From Symsagittifera roscoffensis (Eukaryota; Xenacoelomorpha; Acoela; Convolutidae): a stretch of 64,000 nucleotides of DNA. The notes beneath the pieces are model-generated. The model saw only the letters and a list, made by a program, of their open reading frames with translations, was not told the DNA's origin and did no database searches. Numbering within the stretch: the stretch's first letter is position 1; every line of letters starts with the position of its first letter. Below, in pieces: positions 1 to 10,815 of this stretch. A program made the translations under genes and the position numbers. Location of the stretch: assembly GCF_963678635.1 (NCBI RefSeq), contig NC_087070.1, forward strand, positions 40,241,831 through 40,305,830, in the 5' to 3' direction.

Positions 1-800
1 ATCGATTTTAAATCGATTTAAATCGATTTAATTTCAACGCTAAAAAAAATCGATTCCAGTCGATTTTAAATCGATTTGAATGGATCTTAAATCTGACCTA
101 AAATGAAATCGATCCAAATCGATTTTAAATCGATTTAAATCGATTTTTTTCCACTTCTTTTTTTTCTTCAAATTTTCGAATGACAGAAAAAAGAATAAAA
201 ATTTTTGTCACGTGTCGTTACAAATACCAAAATTGACTAAAATGCTTGCAATGCTAAAATAATGCTTGTAAAATTGACAATTTTCTTGATTTGTTACATA
301 TGTTAATGAACAAAACCTGATTTACAATGATGATTTTCTATGATTTCATTGCATAATTTTGAAATATCTGGTACGTGTGTTTTTATTTAAAAAATCAAGA
401 ATTTTACTTAGTTTTCTAAATTGCATGTTTTTTTTTGCCTTGTTAGCAAAAAAAAAATCGATTTTAGTGTGTCGTGAAATCCATCGAAATCGATTTGAAT
501 CGATTTTTTAGACAGTTAAATCGATTTAAAATTTTCAAAAAGATCGATTTAAATCGATTTAAAATGGATTTAAGTGAGATTCTGATGGATTTAAGTGAGA
601 TTCCGATGGATTTTAGTGAGTCGGAAAATCCATCGAAATCGATTTAAATCGATTTTTTAGACACTTAAATCGATTTAAAATTTTCAAAAAAATCGATTTA
701 AATCGATTTAAAATCCATTTGAGTTCGTAAAATGGTCATGGTTAATCGATTTAAATCGATTTAAAATCGATTTAAAATCGATTTAAATCGACCGGAAACC
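1..800. repeat. ATCGATTTAA-rich repeat block
   Basis: The motif ATCGATTTAAATCGATTT recurs many times at 1-160 and 455-800, as tandem and partly palindromic copies. Within 470-720 a longer unit of roughly 110-130 bases occurs twice, each copy running from a 'ccatcgaaatcgattt' segment through 'ttttttagac' to 'aaaattttcaaaaa'. The stretch 161-454 between the two blocks is plain AT-rich DNA. No coding sequence is visible. It looks like a short satellite or the edge of a larger one that continues left of the window. Confidence 0.8.
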
Positions 801-2640
801 ATTTCTGTCAGTGCGGGTATACATTTGATTTTCAGGCAATTTCAAAGCTGAAGCTTTGTCGTAAAAGTCGGTTACTTTTTGCTCCGACTTTTCTAGAAAT
901 TTGAAATATTTATGCTTGGGCTGGCTTTTTTACTTGATATTTTGACTCACTGAGTTCAAATATTAAAAGATATTTTGTCTCTGGTTAGTTTTTAATCTGG
1001 GCGTTTCAAGGTTGCGTTTGAAGTTTTTAATCTGGATGTTTAATTCGTCCATGCATTGTAAGGATTTATGCGCGTTGTTAAAATTTTAGTTGAGGTGCTG
1101 AACTATGCGTGACAAACTATTATGGACTGCAAACTTGTTGCAAACTGAATTTGAGCTTATAAGTTGATTGAATGTACAACTCCGAATGTCACACTTGACT
1201 TTTGTTATTATTCAATAATTACAGCTCATCAATATTTTGTATCGACCAAAAACTTTTCGACATAGATTGATTGGCAACCGGAACATTCAAGTTTTTGCCG
1301 TGATATACAAGCAGTCTTGTTCAAAACCAAACAGTTTTCCAGTTTAAAGATTCCTACCTTTCCAATTTCATAAGTAAAACTTTGATTGACAGAATCCACC
1401 TAGTCAATAACATTATCTTGCTTTTTAAATTTTTTTTTTCAAGTTTCACCATTTTTCAAAACATTCTATTTTGAATTAGTGAGGAGAAGGCTCTACGAGT
1501 GGTTTGATAAGGAAACATAAATTGTTTGAAAATAAGTTGGAAAAAATTTTAGAATGATGAACATATAAAAATTAAACGATTTGAAGTCTCTGAAGTTCTG
1601 GTAACTTTTCAAAATTTGTGTTAAGTAATTTTTAAGTTTTTGCGTTTTTATTGGTCTGCGACAAAAATTTAAGTTCTGCACGAACGATAATATGAAACCA
1701 AACAAAACTATACCTTTGTCCAGGCAAATCCCAGAATGTTACCACAACCTTCAAATTGACTTTGAAATCAAACAAAATAGAGCTCAAATCAATTACAAAG
1801 ACTTACAAAACAAAGCGAGTAGATGGATGCTCAATTGTTCAACAACCTCGTAGAAACGTAAACGTCAAAAAATCTGATTATTGCCGCTCTTGTTCTATCA
1901 CGATACGCTTTTATTTTTTCATTATTTTGCGAGTAACAACTACGATTGCAGTATGTACAACCATGTAACGTCATGTCGCGATAACTTAGTTACAACTCGA
2001 TAAATATCAAGAAAAAACGCTCCTTCTTCAAAAATTAAAACAAAACAAAACCAAAACATTTGACAATTGAATAACGGTTTTAAAGGAAATTTCTTGCATA
2101 ATTGTCATTTGCCACCAAGTAATATTTTTTTTGGTATTAAACTTTACTATAAAAAAACTTCTGAGGGGAAAAAAGAAAAAACCTGAATTTAACGTTTTTC
2201 CAAGTCTTGGTCAATATTTAATTTCTTTTTTTTGTGACTTCGTCAATTGAATTAGTACAGGCATGTAATTACATAAACAGTACATTAAAATAATATTAAA
2301 ATGAAAAATTGTCTCCTCGGCTTATATTTTGGACATAGCAATTTTCGACAAATGTTTAACCAAGAATTATAAAGCCAAAAAACTCAATTAAGAACTCATC
2401 TAAAGCTATTTCATTAGCCTTGATTAACTGGCCACAAAATCTCAAAAAAGGATCCAAAATGCATCGCCATTGTCAAAAGTATAGGCAATGGCACATTTAG
2501 GGGATTCACAGGAAATGTTTTTAAAGAGATTGTTTTTGTAGCGAAGATGATCGCGATGTTCTTTTTTTGAGGAAAAAATCGCCAAAGAATGCATCCAAGC
2601 AAAAAAATCCAAAAAGTGTCTTACACTTCTACCAACTGTT
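801..2640. other. AT-rich stretch without a recognised gene
   Basis: Only short shadow ORFs of about 60-70 codons occur on both strands and none has a recognisable domain. I see no RNA gene and no clear mobile element. Confidence 0.5.
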
Positions 2641-2649
2641 TTAATGGTA

Positions 2650-2851
2650 GATGGGGAGAGTTTATATTCCTCAAGGATTCGATTTCCTGACTACCCAAAG
2701 GGTCCCTTTTGGTATTATTTGTTGTCATCCGTTTTAGGTCGAGTATCGCTAAATTGTTGGTGCCAGTATATTCGATTTTTGTGGTGGCGATATATCGAAA
2801 TTTCTTTTTATTGATAACTCTGCCCTCAAGCAAAACCTAGATCCGCGCCTG
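2650..2851 (-). repeat. remnant of a hAT-like miniature element
   Basis: The right end reads cctagatccgcgcctg, one base from the terminal inverted repeat of the intact copy at 57033-57469. Inside, the segment at about 2668-2705 matches that element's interior ('gattcgatttcctgactacccaaagggtccc'-like, in pieces). The left terminus is missing or too diverged to place, so the start is approximate. Confidence 0.5.
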
Positions 2852-3006
2852 GGTGTACGGCAGTTGAAAAGGTAAAATAATCGATTCTAGACAATTTGAT
2901 AACGCCCGAGAGATTTTTTATTTTTCCTCGCAAAAAATATGAAATATTAGGACAAAGGTTTTTAGCGGCACTTATTTTTGTTGCAACTGGTTTTTGTGAT
3001 TTGCAG

Positions 3007-3210
3007 AAGAAGACGAGAATATCTGTGACTCATTGTGCCACTTACGGAGGCCAACTGAGGGTGGTGACAAGTGGGGGGGGGGGCTCATTTTCCAACTCAG
3101 TATCCCCGACACTACTCATGGGGGAGGCACACACAATAGACAACAACAGCAGCAACAACAACAACAAAACACTAGCCACGCCCCTGTCAGTTCTACTAAT
3201 TCAAACTCAG
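3007..3210 (+). CDS. possible internal exon, glutamine-rich protein of unknown function
   Basis: The interval is bounded by a good 3' splice site (tttttgtgatttgcag) and a 5' splice site (cag|gtaaatta). Between them one frame is open, entering with two bases of a codon and leaving in phase 1. It encodes an acidic start (EEDENICDSLCHLRRP), a Gly/Trp patch, then a run of nine glutamines followed by a Ser/Asn/Thr-rich end. Such composition fits an intracellular regulatory protein, but I recognise no family. A run of ten G lies inside the frame and would be prone to indels. The candidate exon at 4866 is on the same strand but its phase (0) does not match, so at least one more exon would be needed. 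Confidence 0.4.
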
Positions 3211-4865
3211 GTAAATTAAAAGTTATAAATGTCATAAATTCAATTGCATTTTGTCTTTTTTTACTTAGCTTTCCTCAAATGTCAAAGGTCGAATTGTAAC
3301 ATGGAAGGGCTGGTCATAAAATCTAGTCAGCCTAAAGGCTAGTATAATAAATGTATGACACGATGGCAGGAACAGGCCGAGTATTACATATAATACTATA
3401 ATCAGAGCATGTATTGCTGAAAAAACACAGACCAAAAGCTTTTCAAGCCATATCATTTTTTACTCATTATTGACTTTTTAGATGGAATAAAGCAAATTGA
3501 AAAGCAACTCTTAACAAAAAGGAAAAGAATACGTTTTGAATAATTTTTAACTTGTTTTTTGCGCAGGTAGGCGCTAGCAGAAGCGTGAAGAAATAATTGA
3601 TTGCAGCTAGATCAACATATAAATCACATTTTATGAACTTTCAACAACGATGAATCAAAAGAAGAAAAATTATTTCATGTGAACTTTTTGAAGCTTATCA
3701 TGTAATAGGGTGGTTTGAGCATTAATTTGAAACAGCTGACAATCCATAGCTAGCGAAAGTTCGTAACAAGCGATAATTTAAACCAAAAAAATGGCAAGTC
3801 GTACAAAGTCTTGGCTATTTTTTTTCCGAAGGTTCATCTTTTGGGACCACTTTACGACAACCATTTCAGGCAAACCAGTTTCTGTTTGACCAACTACAGT
3901 GCCAAAAATGACTAATTTTGACAGGGAGTGCGCTCATAAACTCAGTTTTTTGGGCAAAACTTCCATCAAAAAAAATACCTGCAAGGCAAAAAAACTGGCG
4001 AGTGTGGTATTTTTGGGGTTTCAGAAAGAATTCAAAAACTCTGAAACGGCAGATTTAAAAGAAATTGAAAAAAATTTGTCAAAGCCGCCCCCGTGAAAAA
4101 CTTCTTATTCACGGTACTTCATCAATCAATCAAAATTCAAAAGTTTGGAAGAAGTTGCGTATATGTGTAAAGAACGAGTAAATTGTTCGAGCAGAAGTTT
4201 AGCTGATAAATGTTGCGAGCTGGCAGAACTGAAACACGAATGGTTCATGAAAAAGCGCTCCGATTTGCTAAAGCAAACAATCTGCCGGGAGAAAGTTTTT
4301 ATTTCAGTCTGTCGATTTGTTTTCGGTTTTCTATTGAAACGCTCAACGAATAGCGAGAAAATTCAATTTTTGACAATACTGATTAGGTAAAAGTTATCCA
4401 TAACTCAGTTTTTCTCATTTCCAGCTTAATTCTTTCAGACTTTTGAATACAAATTTCTTATTGGCTATCATAAACCAAGAGCATTTAGTCTTCCTGGTAT
4501 GAGGGATTCCCCCAATTACTGCAGAAAACTACAAAACTACAAGGGGAGTTTGGGGCTTTTCTCATTGTGGAGATCTTAGTATCTTAGCATGCGGCTATTA
4601 GCGCAATTAGAATTGAGTTTGTTTTGTCACACTTGCAACCGAACAACTCACTTGTAATTCTATTGCGCATGTTAAGCGGCTCGATGCAAGAGGCTACACC
4701 CACCATGATAAAAGGGCCGAAAATGTAATTATTCAACCAATCAGCTCTTTTCAAACTGTCCAAAGTGGAAACCGGACTACCATTTCGGACAGGATTGGTT
4801 TGAGAGTTTTCGCGCATGAGAATAGTCTCCGACTAAACTGAATTATTTGCTCTTTTTGTCTGTAG
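3211..4865. other. putative intron or intergenic sequence
   Basis: Two short plus-strand ORFs (3899-4096, Lys-rich; 4145-4390, Cys/Lys-rich) are present. They have no recognised domain and their codon content looks like the surrounding AT-rich DNA. If the flanking exon calls are right, this is intron containing a missing linking exon. Confidence 0.3.
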
Positions 4866-4991
4866 GGTGGTGCGGGCACTGTGGGGAACACCCCGGCATG
4901 TCCAAGTGGGAGTGGTGGTGCTGGGGGGACGACTGGACTTAGAAGCAACTCCGTCAACATCGCCATACTGCCTATCAGACATATTGGACCG
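4866..4991 (+). CDS. possible second exon of the unknown plus-strand gene
   Basis: The segment is much richer in G and C than its surroundings and follows a pyrimidine-rich acceptor (ctctttttgtctgtag). A donor-like ccg|gtatgg follows. The phase-0 frame gives a Gly/Ser/Thr-rich peptide with 'GGAGTVGNTPACPSGSGG' and then 'SNSVNIAILPIRHIGP'. Another frame is also open across it, so the reading frame is not certain. No family is recognised. Confidence 0.25.
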
Positions 4992-5520
4992 GTATGGCCT
5001 GTTTAACTTATGGATGAATTTCGAGCCTCCCCCCTTACACACGCAGACACACATAGCCTCAAAAAGCAAAAAAGTAAGACTGTTCTCTCGGGAATAAACG
5101 TGGTCAGCTTCAACACGCAGGCGAAGCGAGGCGAGAGGCTTATCGCCACTTGAAGTTCAAAAATATGTCATGTAAAATTAACTACTATTGAATAGATCTT
5201 ATGGAGTTACGGTTTTTGAAAAACTAACGGAACTGTTTTTCAAAGAATTTTTTTAAAAATTGAAATGATTCAAAAAGATCCTCCGACAAAATCAAAACGA
5301 AGAGGAAAACAGCAAAAAAAGGACAACTTTAAAACTTGAGAAAAGTTGAATTTTTCGAATATATTTTAAATTGAAGGACTCCATCAAACATGAGATCAAA
5401 AAGATGCTTGCATTGCATGATACCTGGCTGTTGATTGGAAAGGAAAAATTACTTTTAAAATCAGTTTTGCGCTATTTGTTCATTTACTTTTTGAAACTAC
5501 TGAAACTCTACTACTGTCAT

Positions 5521-6012
5521 TGTGCGCTCAACCTCTGTACTATCTGTAACTAGGAAACAACATGGGTTAGACAGAATTTTATTCGTATTTTCGGCAATAC
5601 AACCCACTCATGTTGATATAATCAGTAAAATAATCCAAATAATCCCGAAAACTCACAACATGAAGTTCATAACTTCAACATTATTCAGCTCTGAATTATA
5701 ATTTGTTTCGGCACAAGCTAGCTACAAGAACCAATAATGTCCTTGGGACAAATTGCGCTTTTTGGCGGTCAGCCTTAATCAAGGCTGAACCGAATAAAAA
5801 CCAAAAAGACAGTTTAAAAATGTCAATTGGGGCTATAGCCCCTCTGGTCTATACGTTTTAAGGTCTGCGTATGGGGGGATTCGAACCCGTGTCAACTGGC
5901 AAGTCTGAATTGTCGGCGTTACTGTAGCTTAGGCCACTCGGCCAATTGTGATTGTTTTATATGCATTTATACTCTTCTATGCATTTATACTTTTGTTACA
6001 TTTGCGTTGCAA
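5521..6012 (-). repeat. 3' LTR of the BEL/Pao element
   Basis: Direct repeat of 11632-12114. On the minus strand it begins TTGCAACGCAAATG and ends GAGCGCACA. It is preceded in the genome by gtcat, the 5-bp target duplication. A polyadenylation signal AATAAA occurs on the minus strand near its end (about 5571-5578), implying a short R-U5. Differences from the other LTR are scattered substitutions and a few small indels, so the insertion is not very recent. Confidence 0.92.
5877..5944 (-). promoter_or_regulatory. tRNA-like A box and B box inside the 3' LTR
   Basis: On the minus strand an A box TGGCCGAGTGG (5934-5944) is followed about 57 bases later by a B box GGTTCGAATCC (5877-5887). These match internal RNA polymerase III promoter elements, and the spacing suits a tRNA with a long variable arm (Ser/Leu type). 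The flanking bases do not pair as an acceptor stem, so this is not an intact tRNA gene. TATA-like sequence (ATATAAAACAATC) sits just upstream of the A box. Confidence 0.7.
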
Positions 6013-6031
6013 CGTCCTCCCCCCCCCCCCC
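6013..6031 (-). promoter_or_regulatory. polypurine tract of the BEL/Pao element
   Basis: On the minus strand a run of G with one A (GGGGGGGGAGGA-type) directly abuts the start of the 3' LTR. This is the position at which plus-strand DNA synthesis is primed in LTR retroelements. Confidence 0.7.
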
Positions 6032-6866
6032 TGAATGTGGAAGAACAGGAGCGAGCTTAGCGGTCGGCCGAGTGAGTTCACGAGTTGCGGTCTTAATAAG
6101 GGCGGATCCGGCGCAACCGTCCTGTCCGTAGTTTAGCTTGACGATTCGGGCAAGAGGGTAGTAACCAAGCGGACTTTCGGGCTCAATCAGCCACACGGAT
6201 CGCCTGTCTTGAGAGTGGAGTCAGAGTGAGTGTGCCACTTGACACGCTTATTCAGTGAAGGAACATATTCTCGAAGCCAACGAGACCAAATAGCGTTAGC
6301 ATACGACTGCGCTCGCGCATACCTTTTCTTGCGGTCAAACTACTCCCCGGGTAAAAGCGAAGGAAAGCTTGTGGCATGTTGTCCAAATAAAAAGTGGCGT
6401 GGGGTTAAAGATTCTAACTCACGGGAATCAGTACCAACGGGAGTGATTGGCCTCGAATTCGAAGCCTGTTCAACGAAGCAGAGTCTTGTTTCTAACACCT
6501 CTTCAGTGACTCGCCTACTGCCTAGTATATCGTAAAGCACGCGCTTCACGCTTGCTTCGGACGAGGCGCTCCCAGGAGCCCCTTGATGGGGTGCGCCTGG
6601 TGGGTTAAATTTCCAAGCAACACCTTTGTATGCAAAAATGATCGGAGCCATGCCATTCCAGCTCTTGATGTAGGCAAGTAATTCATTTCCGCACCAACGA
6701 AGTTCGTGCCGTTATCCGACCAGATCGTGCTTGGTGTACCATGACGCGCAGTGACGGTAAGTGCTATCAGTATCAGAAACCCTCGCACTTTAATTATCGA
6801 AACAAAATCACGGCTAATTTTAATTGCATGGGTAGCGTCCTCGAACGAATCCAAGTAATCGTCCAT
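6013..6866 (-). pseudogene. BEL/Pao pol: RT motif fused by deletion to integrase end and DUF5641-type domain
   Basis: The minus strand starts with the RT active-site motif MDDYLDSFEDATHAI (about 6805-6866). It then passes, within the same frame, into integrase sequence with WSDNGTNFVGAEMN, the second catalytic Asp region. RNase H, the Cys-rich maturation segment and the first part of integrase are therefore missing. After a frameshift, 6340-6651 carries the integrase end with FNPPGAPHQG and the stretch NSRPITP followed by LTPRHFLFG. The expected third catalytic residue near GGxWER is degraded. The last part (5996-6196) matches the C-terminal domain that follows integrase in BEL elements (GYYPLARIV, DGCAGS, LTRPTAKLAPVLP). 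It is non-functional. Confidence 0.85.
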
Positions 6867-6997
6867 GAAAAATTTTTTCGTTTACGAATGATGCGGCCTC
6901 AAAATCACGGCTAATTTTAATTGCATGGGTAGCGTCCTCGAACGAATCCAAGTAATCGTCCATGAAAAATTTTTTCGTTTACGAATGATGCGGCGAT
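6804..6997 (-). repeat. tandem duplication of 97 bp across the RT catalytic motif
   Basis: The 94 bases from 6804 to 6897 recur at 6901-6994 with no difference that I can see, giving a period of 97. Each copy contains the sequence encoding the MDDY motif. One copy is in frame with the integrase remnant and the other is shifted, so the duplication breaks pol. Confidence 0.9.
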
Positions 6998-7577
6998 TAT
7001 CAGTTGCTGTTTTTCGCAACGCGAAATTGGCGCACGTAGGCGAATCCCGTGCGCTGAATTTATGGCGAGTGGAATGGTGAACTACCACATCGGAAGTGGC
7101 ATCCTCCCCGCCACAAAAAACGGAGCGAAATTTCGAAATTTGATCGCGGGCGAGGACTCCTACTTGGAGGAACATATCCTCTATATACGCGGAGACGGCG
7201 TACTTCTGTTGACTGAAACGCAAAAGTACGTAAATTAAAATTTAGAGTAGGTCCGGACCCACCAATAAAGACTTATTTAGGAATGGGCCGTAAAACTTAG
7301 AAACCCCATTCAGAACTCGGCGCACCTTACCCGGCTTATTCGGATTTACGACGGGATGGTGCGGAAGATACCACTCGCGATCGGAACGCTTATGTGGATC
7401 ATACGGTTCGACGCTAACGACATAGCATTTCCTAATGTCCTCTCTAATTGTGTCTGCGTATTTTTCGCGCGGTTCAGGGTCTTTACTTAACCTTCTCTCC
7501 AATGTTTTAAATTGGGCGAGTGACGTGTAATAGTTGTTTGGTAGACTGACATTACTATCAAACCAAAGCATGGGCAC
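6882..7577 (-). pseudogene. BEL/Pao reverse transcriptase, N-terminal part
   Basis: Segment 7242-7577 encodes the start of a BEL-type reverse transcriptase: LERRLSKDPEPREKYA, then EWYLPHHPVVNPNKPGKVRR, and ending KSLLVGPDLL. The reading frame breaks and 6882-7223 carries the next part, including AVSAYIEDMFLQV, the first catalytic Asp region, and a degraded SPTCANFALRK. Frame changes at about 7225 and 7000-7100 show decay. Order and spacing match intact BEL elements. Confidence 0.88.
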
Positions 7578-7711
7578 AATGTATTTTTCGCCATTGTGAA
7601 CGGTTTCAGAGTTTAGGATGGATAAAGCATGTTTATCGGCAGCTGAACGGGCATCAACTTGTTTGAAAGCACCATAAGATTCTAACTCGTGTCAGGATTT
7701 TATCTGGTCGG

Positions 7712-8583
7712 TCAGAGAAGATCTTCAACAACACACTTGAAACACGAAGAAGTAGAAACAACGGACGGCGAAAACGGACCACTTATGACCCAACCTATCG
7801 GTAGGCGAACGGAACACGGTGAGTTTTTATCATCTCCCAAGATGAACTCAATGGGTTTAACGGCGTGGAAGTAGTCTTGTCCTATAATAACTTCAACATC
7901 CTCAGAAGTGTATTGAGTGGGCTTAATAGGTGCTAATTGTAGATATTTATTCTGCAAATCAGCAAAATTGATTAACTCGGAACCAATTGGAGTTTTGTCT
8001 TCAACATATGCAGACAGAGGTAATACGAAATCACTATTATTCGGCTCGGAGGAAACTGTAATTTTTACCCTCTGAGTCTGAAAGACAGTGGTTGAAATGA
8101 AGCCACTAATTGACAAGTTAACGGGCCCCTCTACTAAGGCGAGACGGTTGACGATGACACCCAAGAGTGAGTCGATGCACTATCACAAAGAACCAACGTC
8201 AGGAGACTGGTTACATCCGAGGACACACCAAGTGTTGCAATTGGCAACAACCCTTTAGACGATTCAAGATCATGTACATCACTAACGGCGGCATGGGTGG
8301 AAGTGTTTGTATTGTCCTTGGATTTGTTTGTTCCAGCTTTATTTGAGACATTTGAATTTTCCTTCCGAGGAAATATTTTTTCGGCTCCATGGAGCAAGAA
8401 ATTATGAGTGGTATCGCACTCTGGCTTCGGGCATTTTCTAGCTCTAGAACATTGCCGGAAACAATTATTGCCACTGAGGCAAGCGAAGCAAAGTTTTTGT
8501 TCAGCTACGTATTTTACTCGCTGAGTAGCATTCTTTTCCTTGAAAACAGTACAGTTCCACAATGCATGACTACTCTTACACAA
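7712..8583 (-). pseudogene. BEL/Pao zinc knuckle and aspartic protease region
   Basis: Segment 8134-8583 begins with Cys/His clusters of the gag zinc knuckle (CKSSHALWNCTVF, LCFACLSGNNC, CPKPECDTTHNFLLH). It then enters the protease with a conserved hydrophobic stretch and LVLCDSASTHSW, where family members have D-S-G/A. After a frameshift at about 8134-8164, segment 7712-8164 carries the protease end with the family hallmark VEVIIGQDYF and RLPIGWVISGPF. This arrangement, with protease fused behind the knuckles, is typical of the DUF1758 family of BEL elements. Confidence 0.88.
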
Positions 8584-8774
8584 AAGGCACGGCGCAAACT
8601 TAAACTTATCTTGAGCCTTACTAGTTACCTGGCTATTGGCTGCAAAAACTTTGGTTGTTTCTGGCTCAACTGGTTCCTCGCTTTTTTTTGCCTCAGAGTT
8701 AAGTACACGTAATCTCGGCCTTTTCTTTCAACCAGTTATTAAAGTCTAAGAGTGTTGGGCCCTGCCAATTATGC

Positions 8775-9173
8775 CTAACAGTATGCATTGACCAAGCTTC
8801 CTTGAGCCAATTGCTTTAGTTCCAGCTGACTTTGTTCGAACTTAAGACGGTTCTTTTGCTCTTTAAGTCTTATAGATACTTGATTCTGCCTTTCCAGCTC
8901 CTCGGGGTGTCGTTTTACCAAAGCTAACTCATGCTGTTTCTCACTTGATGACATAGTGTGAACAGTCGACGTATGACGAGTGGAAGCAGATTTATCAGAC
9001 TTATGTGACTCATTTTTTCTACTTTCCTTAGACTTTTTAGAGATCTTAGACCTGTTTTCAGATACTCGTGCTTCTGAATCTCTTGTTTTTTGCCGAAGAA
9101 AGTAACCGAAATTAACGATAAAGTAATGCATGAGGCTCAGAGTTAAAAGTTGAGCCTTCGTCATTCTCAGCAC
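8775..9173 (-). pseudogene. BEL/Pao gag, charged coiled-coil segment
   Basis: A minus-strand ORF has a Ser/Lys-rich stretch (KSKESRKNESHKSDKSAS) and then a Lys/Glu/Gln/Leu-rich helix-forming tail (LKEQKNRLKFEQSQLELKQL). BEL gag proteins commonly have such a Ser/Arg/Lys-rich hinge and predicted coiled coil ahead of the zinc knuckles. The start of the ORF lies inside the palindromic rearrangement at 9050-9436, so its N-terminal 35-40 residues are probably not original. Confidence 0.6.
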
Positions 9174-9436
9174 CCGGCATTACAGGGAGCCAGGGATCTA
9201 TACAAGAAACTACGTCTGAGATATCATCACGCTCGCACAAAACAAGAGATTCAGAAGCACGAGTATCTGAAAACAGGTCTGTTTTGTGCGAGCGTGATGA
9301 TGTCTCAGACGTAGTTTAATGTATAGATCTCTGGCTCCCTGTAATTCCGGGTGCTGGGAATGACCAAGGCTCAAGTCGCATCTTGTAACTCTGAGCCTCA
9401 TGCATTACTTTATCGTTCATTTCGGTTACTTTCTTT
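9050..9436. repeat. inverted duplication inside gag
   Basis: The sequence from about 9097 to 9243 is repeated in inverted orientation from about 9283 to 9436, with scattered differences. A 30-base segment at 9052-9080 (containing cagatactcgtgcttctg) also reappears inverted at 9249-9280, in the spacer. The order is X', Y, X, Y', so the rearrangement is more than a simple hairpin. Confidence 0.85.
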
Positions 9437-9521
9437 AGCCAATTTTTTTCAGGGTTTTATTTTTTTTAGAGTTTTCCAGCAATAATTTTTTCAGGATTTT
9501 TCGTTTTTCCCGCTAAGCTAA

Positions 9522-10449
9522 TCATTGCTCATTTACGTCAACAGCTTTTTCCAAAGAAATTTTACATTTGTAAACAGCATTATCAATTTTTGCGGTGCGA
9601 CTTTTATGCTTAATGTTCTCAGGTAATGATGAGTGACCTTTAAGCAGCTCATTTTCTAGATTTAGACGGGTTTCGAATAACTTGCGTATCTTATTTGGGA
9701 ATTTTTTGTCCATTTGTTCACAAATTGACAAAAATTTACGGATGCTCACTAAATAGAAAACAATTTTAAAAATGAGATACTGTTCTGCGACGTAATTAAA
9801 TTTACATTTCTATATCATTATTAGTTTACAAGATTGGGGAACTTGACGTCTCAAAGCTTCTGCCTGAAGCCTATTTTTTGTAGCTATTCGAGCTTAGAGG
9901 GGTAAGCGGTTTCGCTTCTTACGTGTCTTAAGGATGTTAAGATTAGCGCTATAACGCCTTAGAGAGTCTTTAACTCAAGGGAACGAGGCTGGTGAAGCTC
10001 TTTGTACTTCTCAATTAGTACCTCGTCCTTAGCCTTACGCTTAGAGATAAAGTCTTTAACGACGTTCAGAACGAGAATACCTGTTGAACCAAAACTTTCT
10101 TCTATATCCTCGGTTCCATTCCGTCTACAGTATACGATCGAACAAATGTTTGTCCTATAACTTAATAACAAATTGAATAGTAAAGTTGCTTACTACTCAG
10201 CTTGCGGTTATTGTTACTGCGGTACCTGCCTATCAAGTTATTAATGGCATCGTGCCAAAATCCAAGGTCATTACGTAGAGACAAGTAGTGATGAAGGTAG
10301 TACTGTATGGTTTTCTGAGAGTCCCTAGTGTTAAAGTTCAAACTTAAACCTGGCTTTGTAAAGCAAGTATCTTTGACGCGCTTCTGGGACACAGCGGGAA
10401 ATTTTCGAAGCGCGTGATCCAAGGAACTAGCTCCTAGAATGAATACCAT
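9522..10449 (-). pseudogene. gag-region ORFs of the BEL/Pao element, unassigned
   Basis: Three minus-strand ORFs (9522-9749, 9959-10171, 10162-10449) lie where the N-terminal part of gag should be. They are Lys/Arg/Asn/Leu-rich with no motif I can name. One carries SLRNDLGFWHDAINNLIGRY, which could be helical capsid-like sequence. Position inside the element is the main reason for the assignment. Confidence 0.4.
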
Positions 10450-10489
10450 ACACTTAAGCGATCTATGCGACGGCTACGTTACGCTTGTG

Positions 10490-10815
10490 TACCAATGGGG
10501 TTGGAAAATTAAGTAGGTCGGTTGAACTCCAACAACACACACAGAGTAAACCTGAGGATGAAAGAATTCAACTTAACCCATTTGATATCACCGTACCTGA
10601 CCACTTAACGTTACTGTTACGCAATGAAGTCAAAAATCGGACGGGCAAAAACGGCTTTGATACACTTGAAGCGAACTGGCTTTCAGTTTCACCAAAAGGT
10701 GGGTGGAGTTTCAGGCAAATTGGTTAAGTTCCAACAACACACGCGGAAGAAACCTGAGAATGAGGAAACTCAATTTAAATTGCCTGATATTTCGCTACCA
10801 GACCAATTAACATAA
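10490..10815 (+). repeat. two diverged coding-like direct repeats on the plus strand
   Basis: A segment of about 90 bases at 10523-10612 and another at 10727-10816 align over 30 codons with no gap. Read on the plus strand they give VELQQHTQSKPEDE and VKFQQHTRKKPENE, each followed by a D-I-x-x-P-D-x-L-T ending. Several substitutions are silent or conservative. The reading frame is broken between the copies. The protein is unidentified and lies antisense to the element that contains it. Confidence 0.6.

Noticed and set aside
5877-5944. A true tRNA gene in the LTR.
   Set aside because: The A and B boxes are good, but the acceptor and the outer part of the T stem do not pair.
6230-6535. Plus-strand ORF within the BEL/Pao element.
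   Set aside because: It is a shadow of the integrase remnant on the minus strand.
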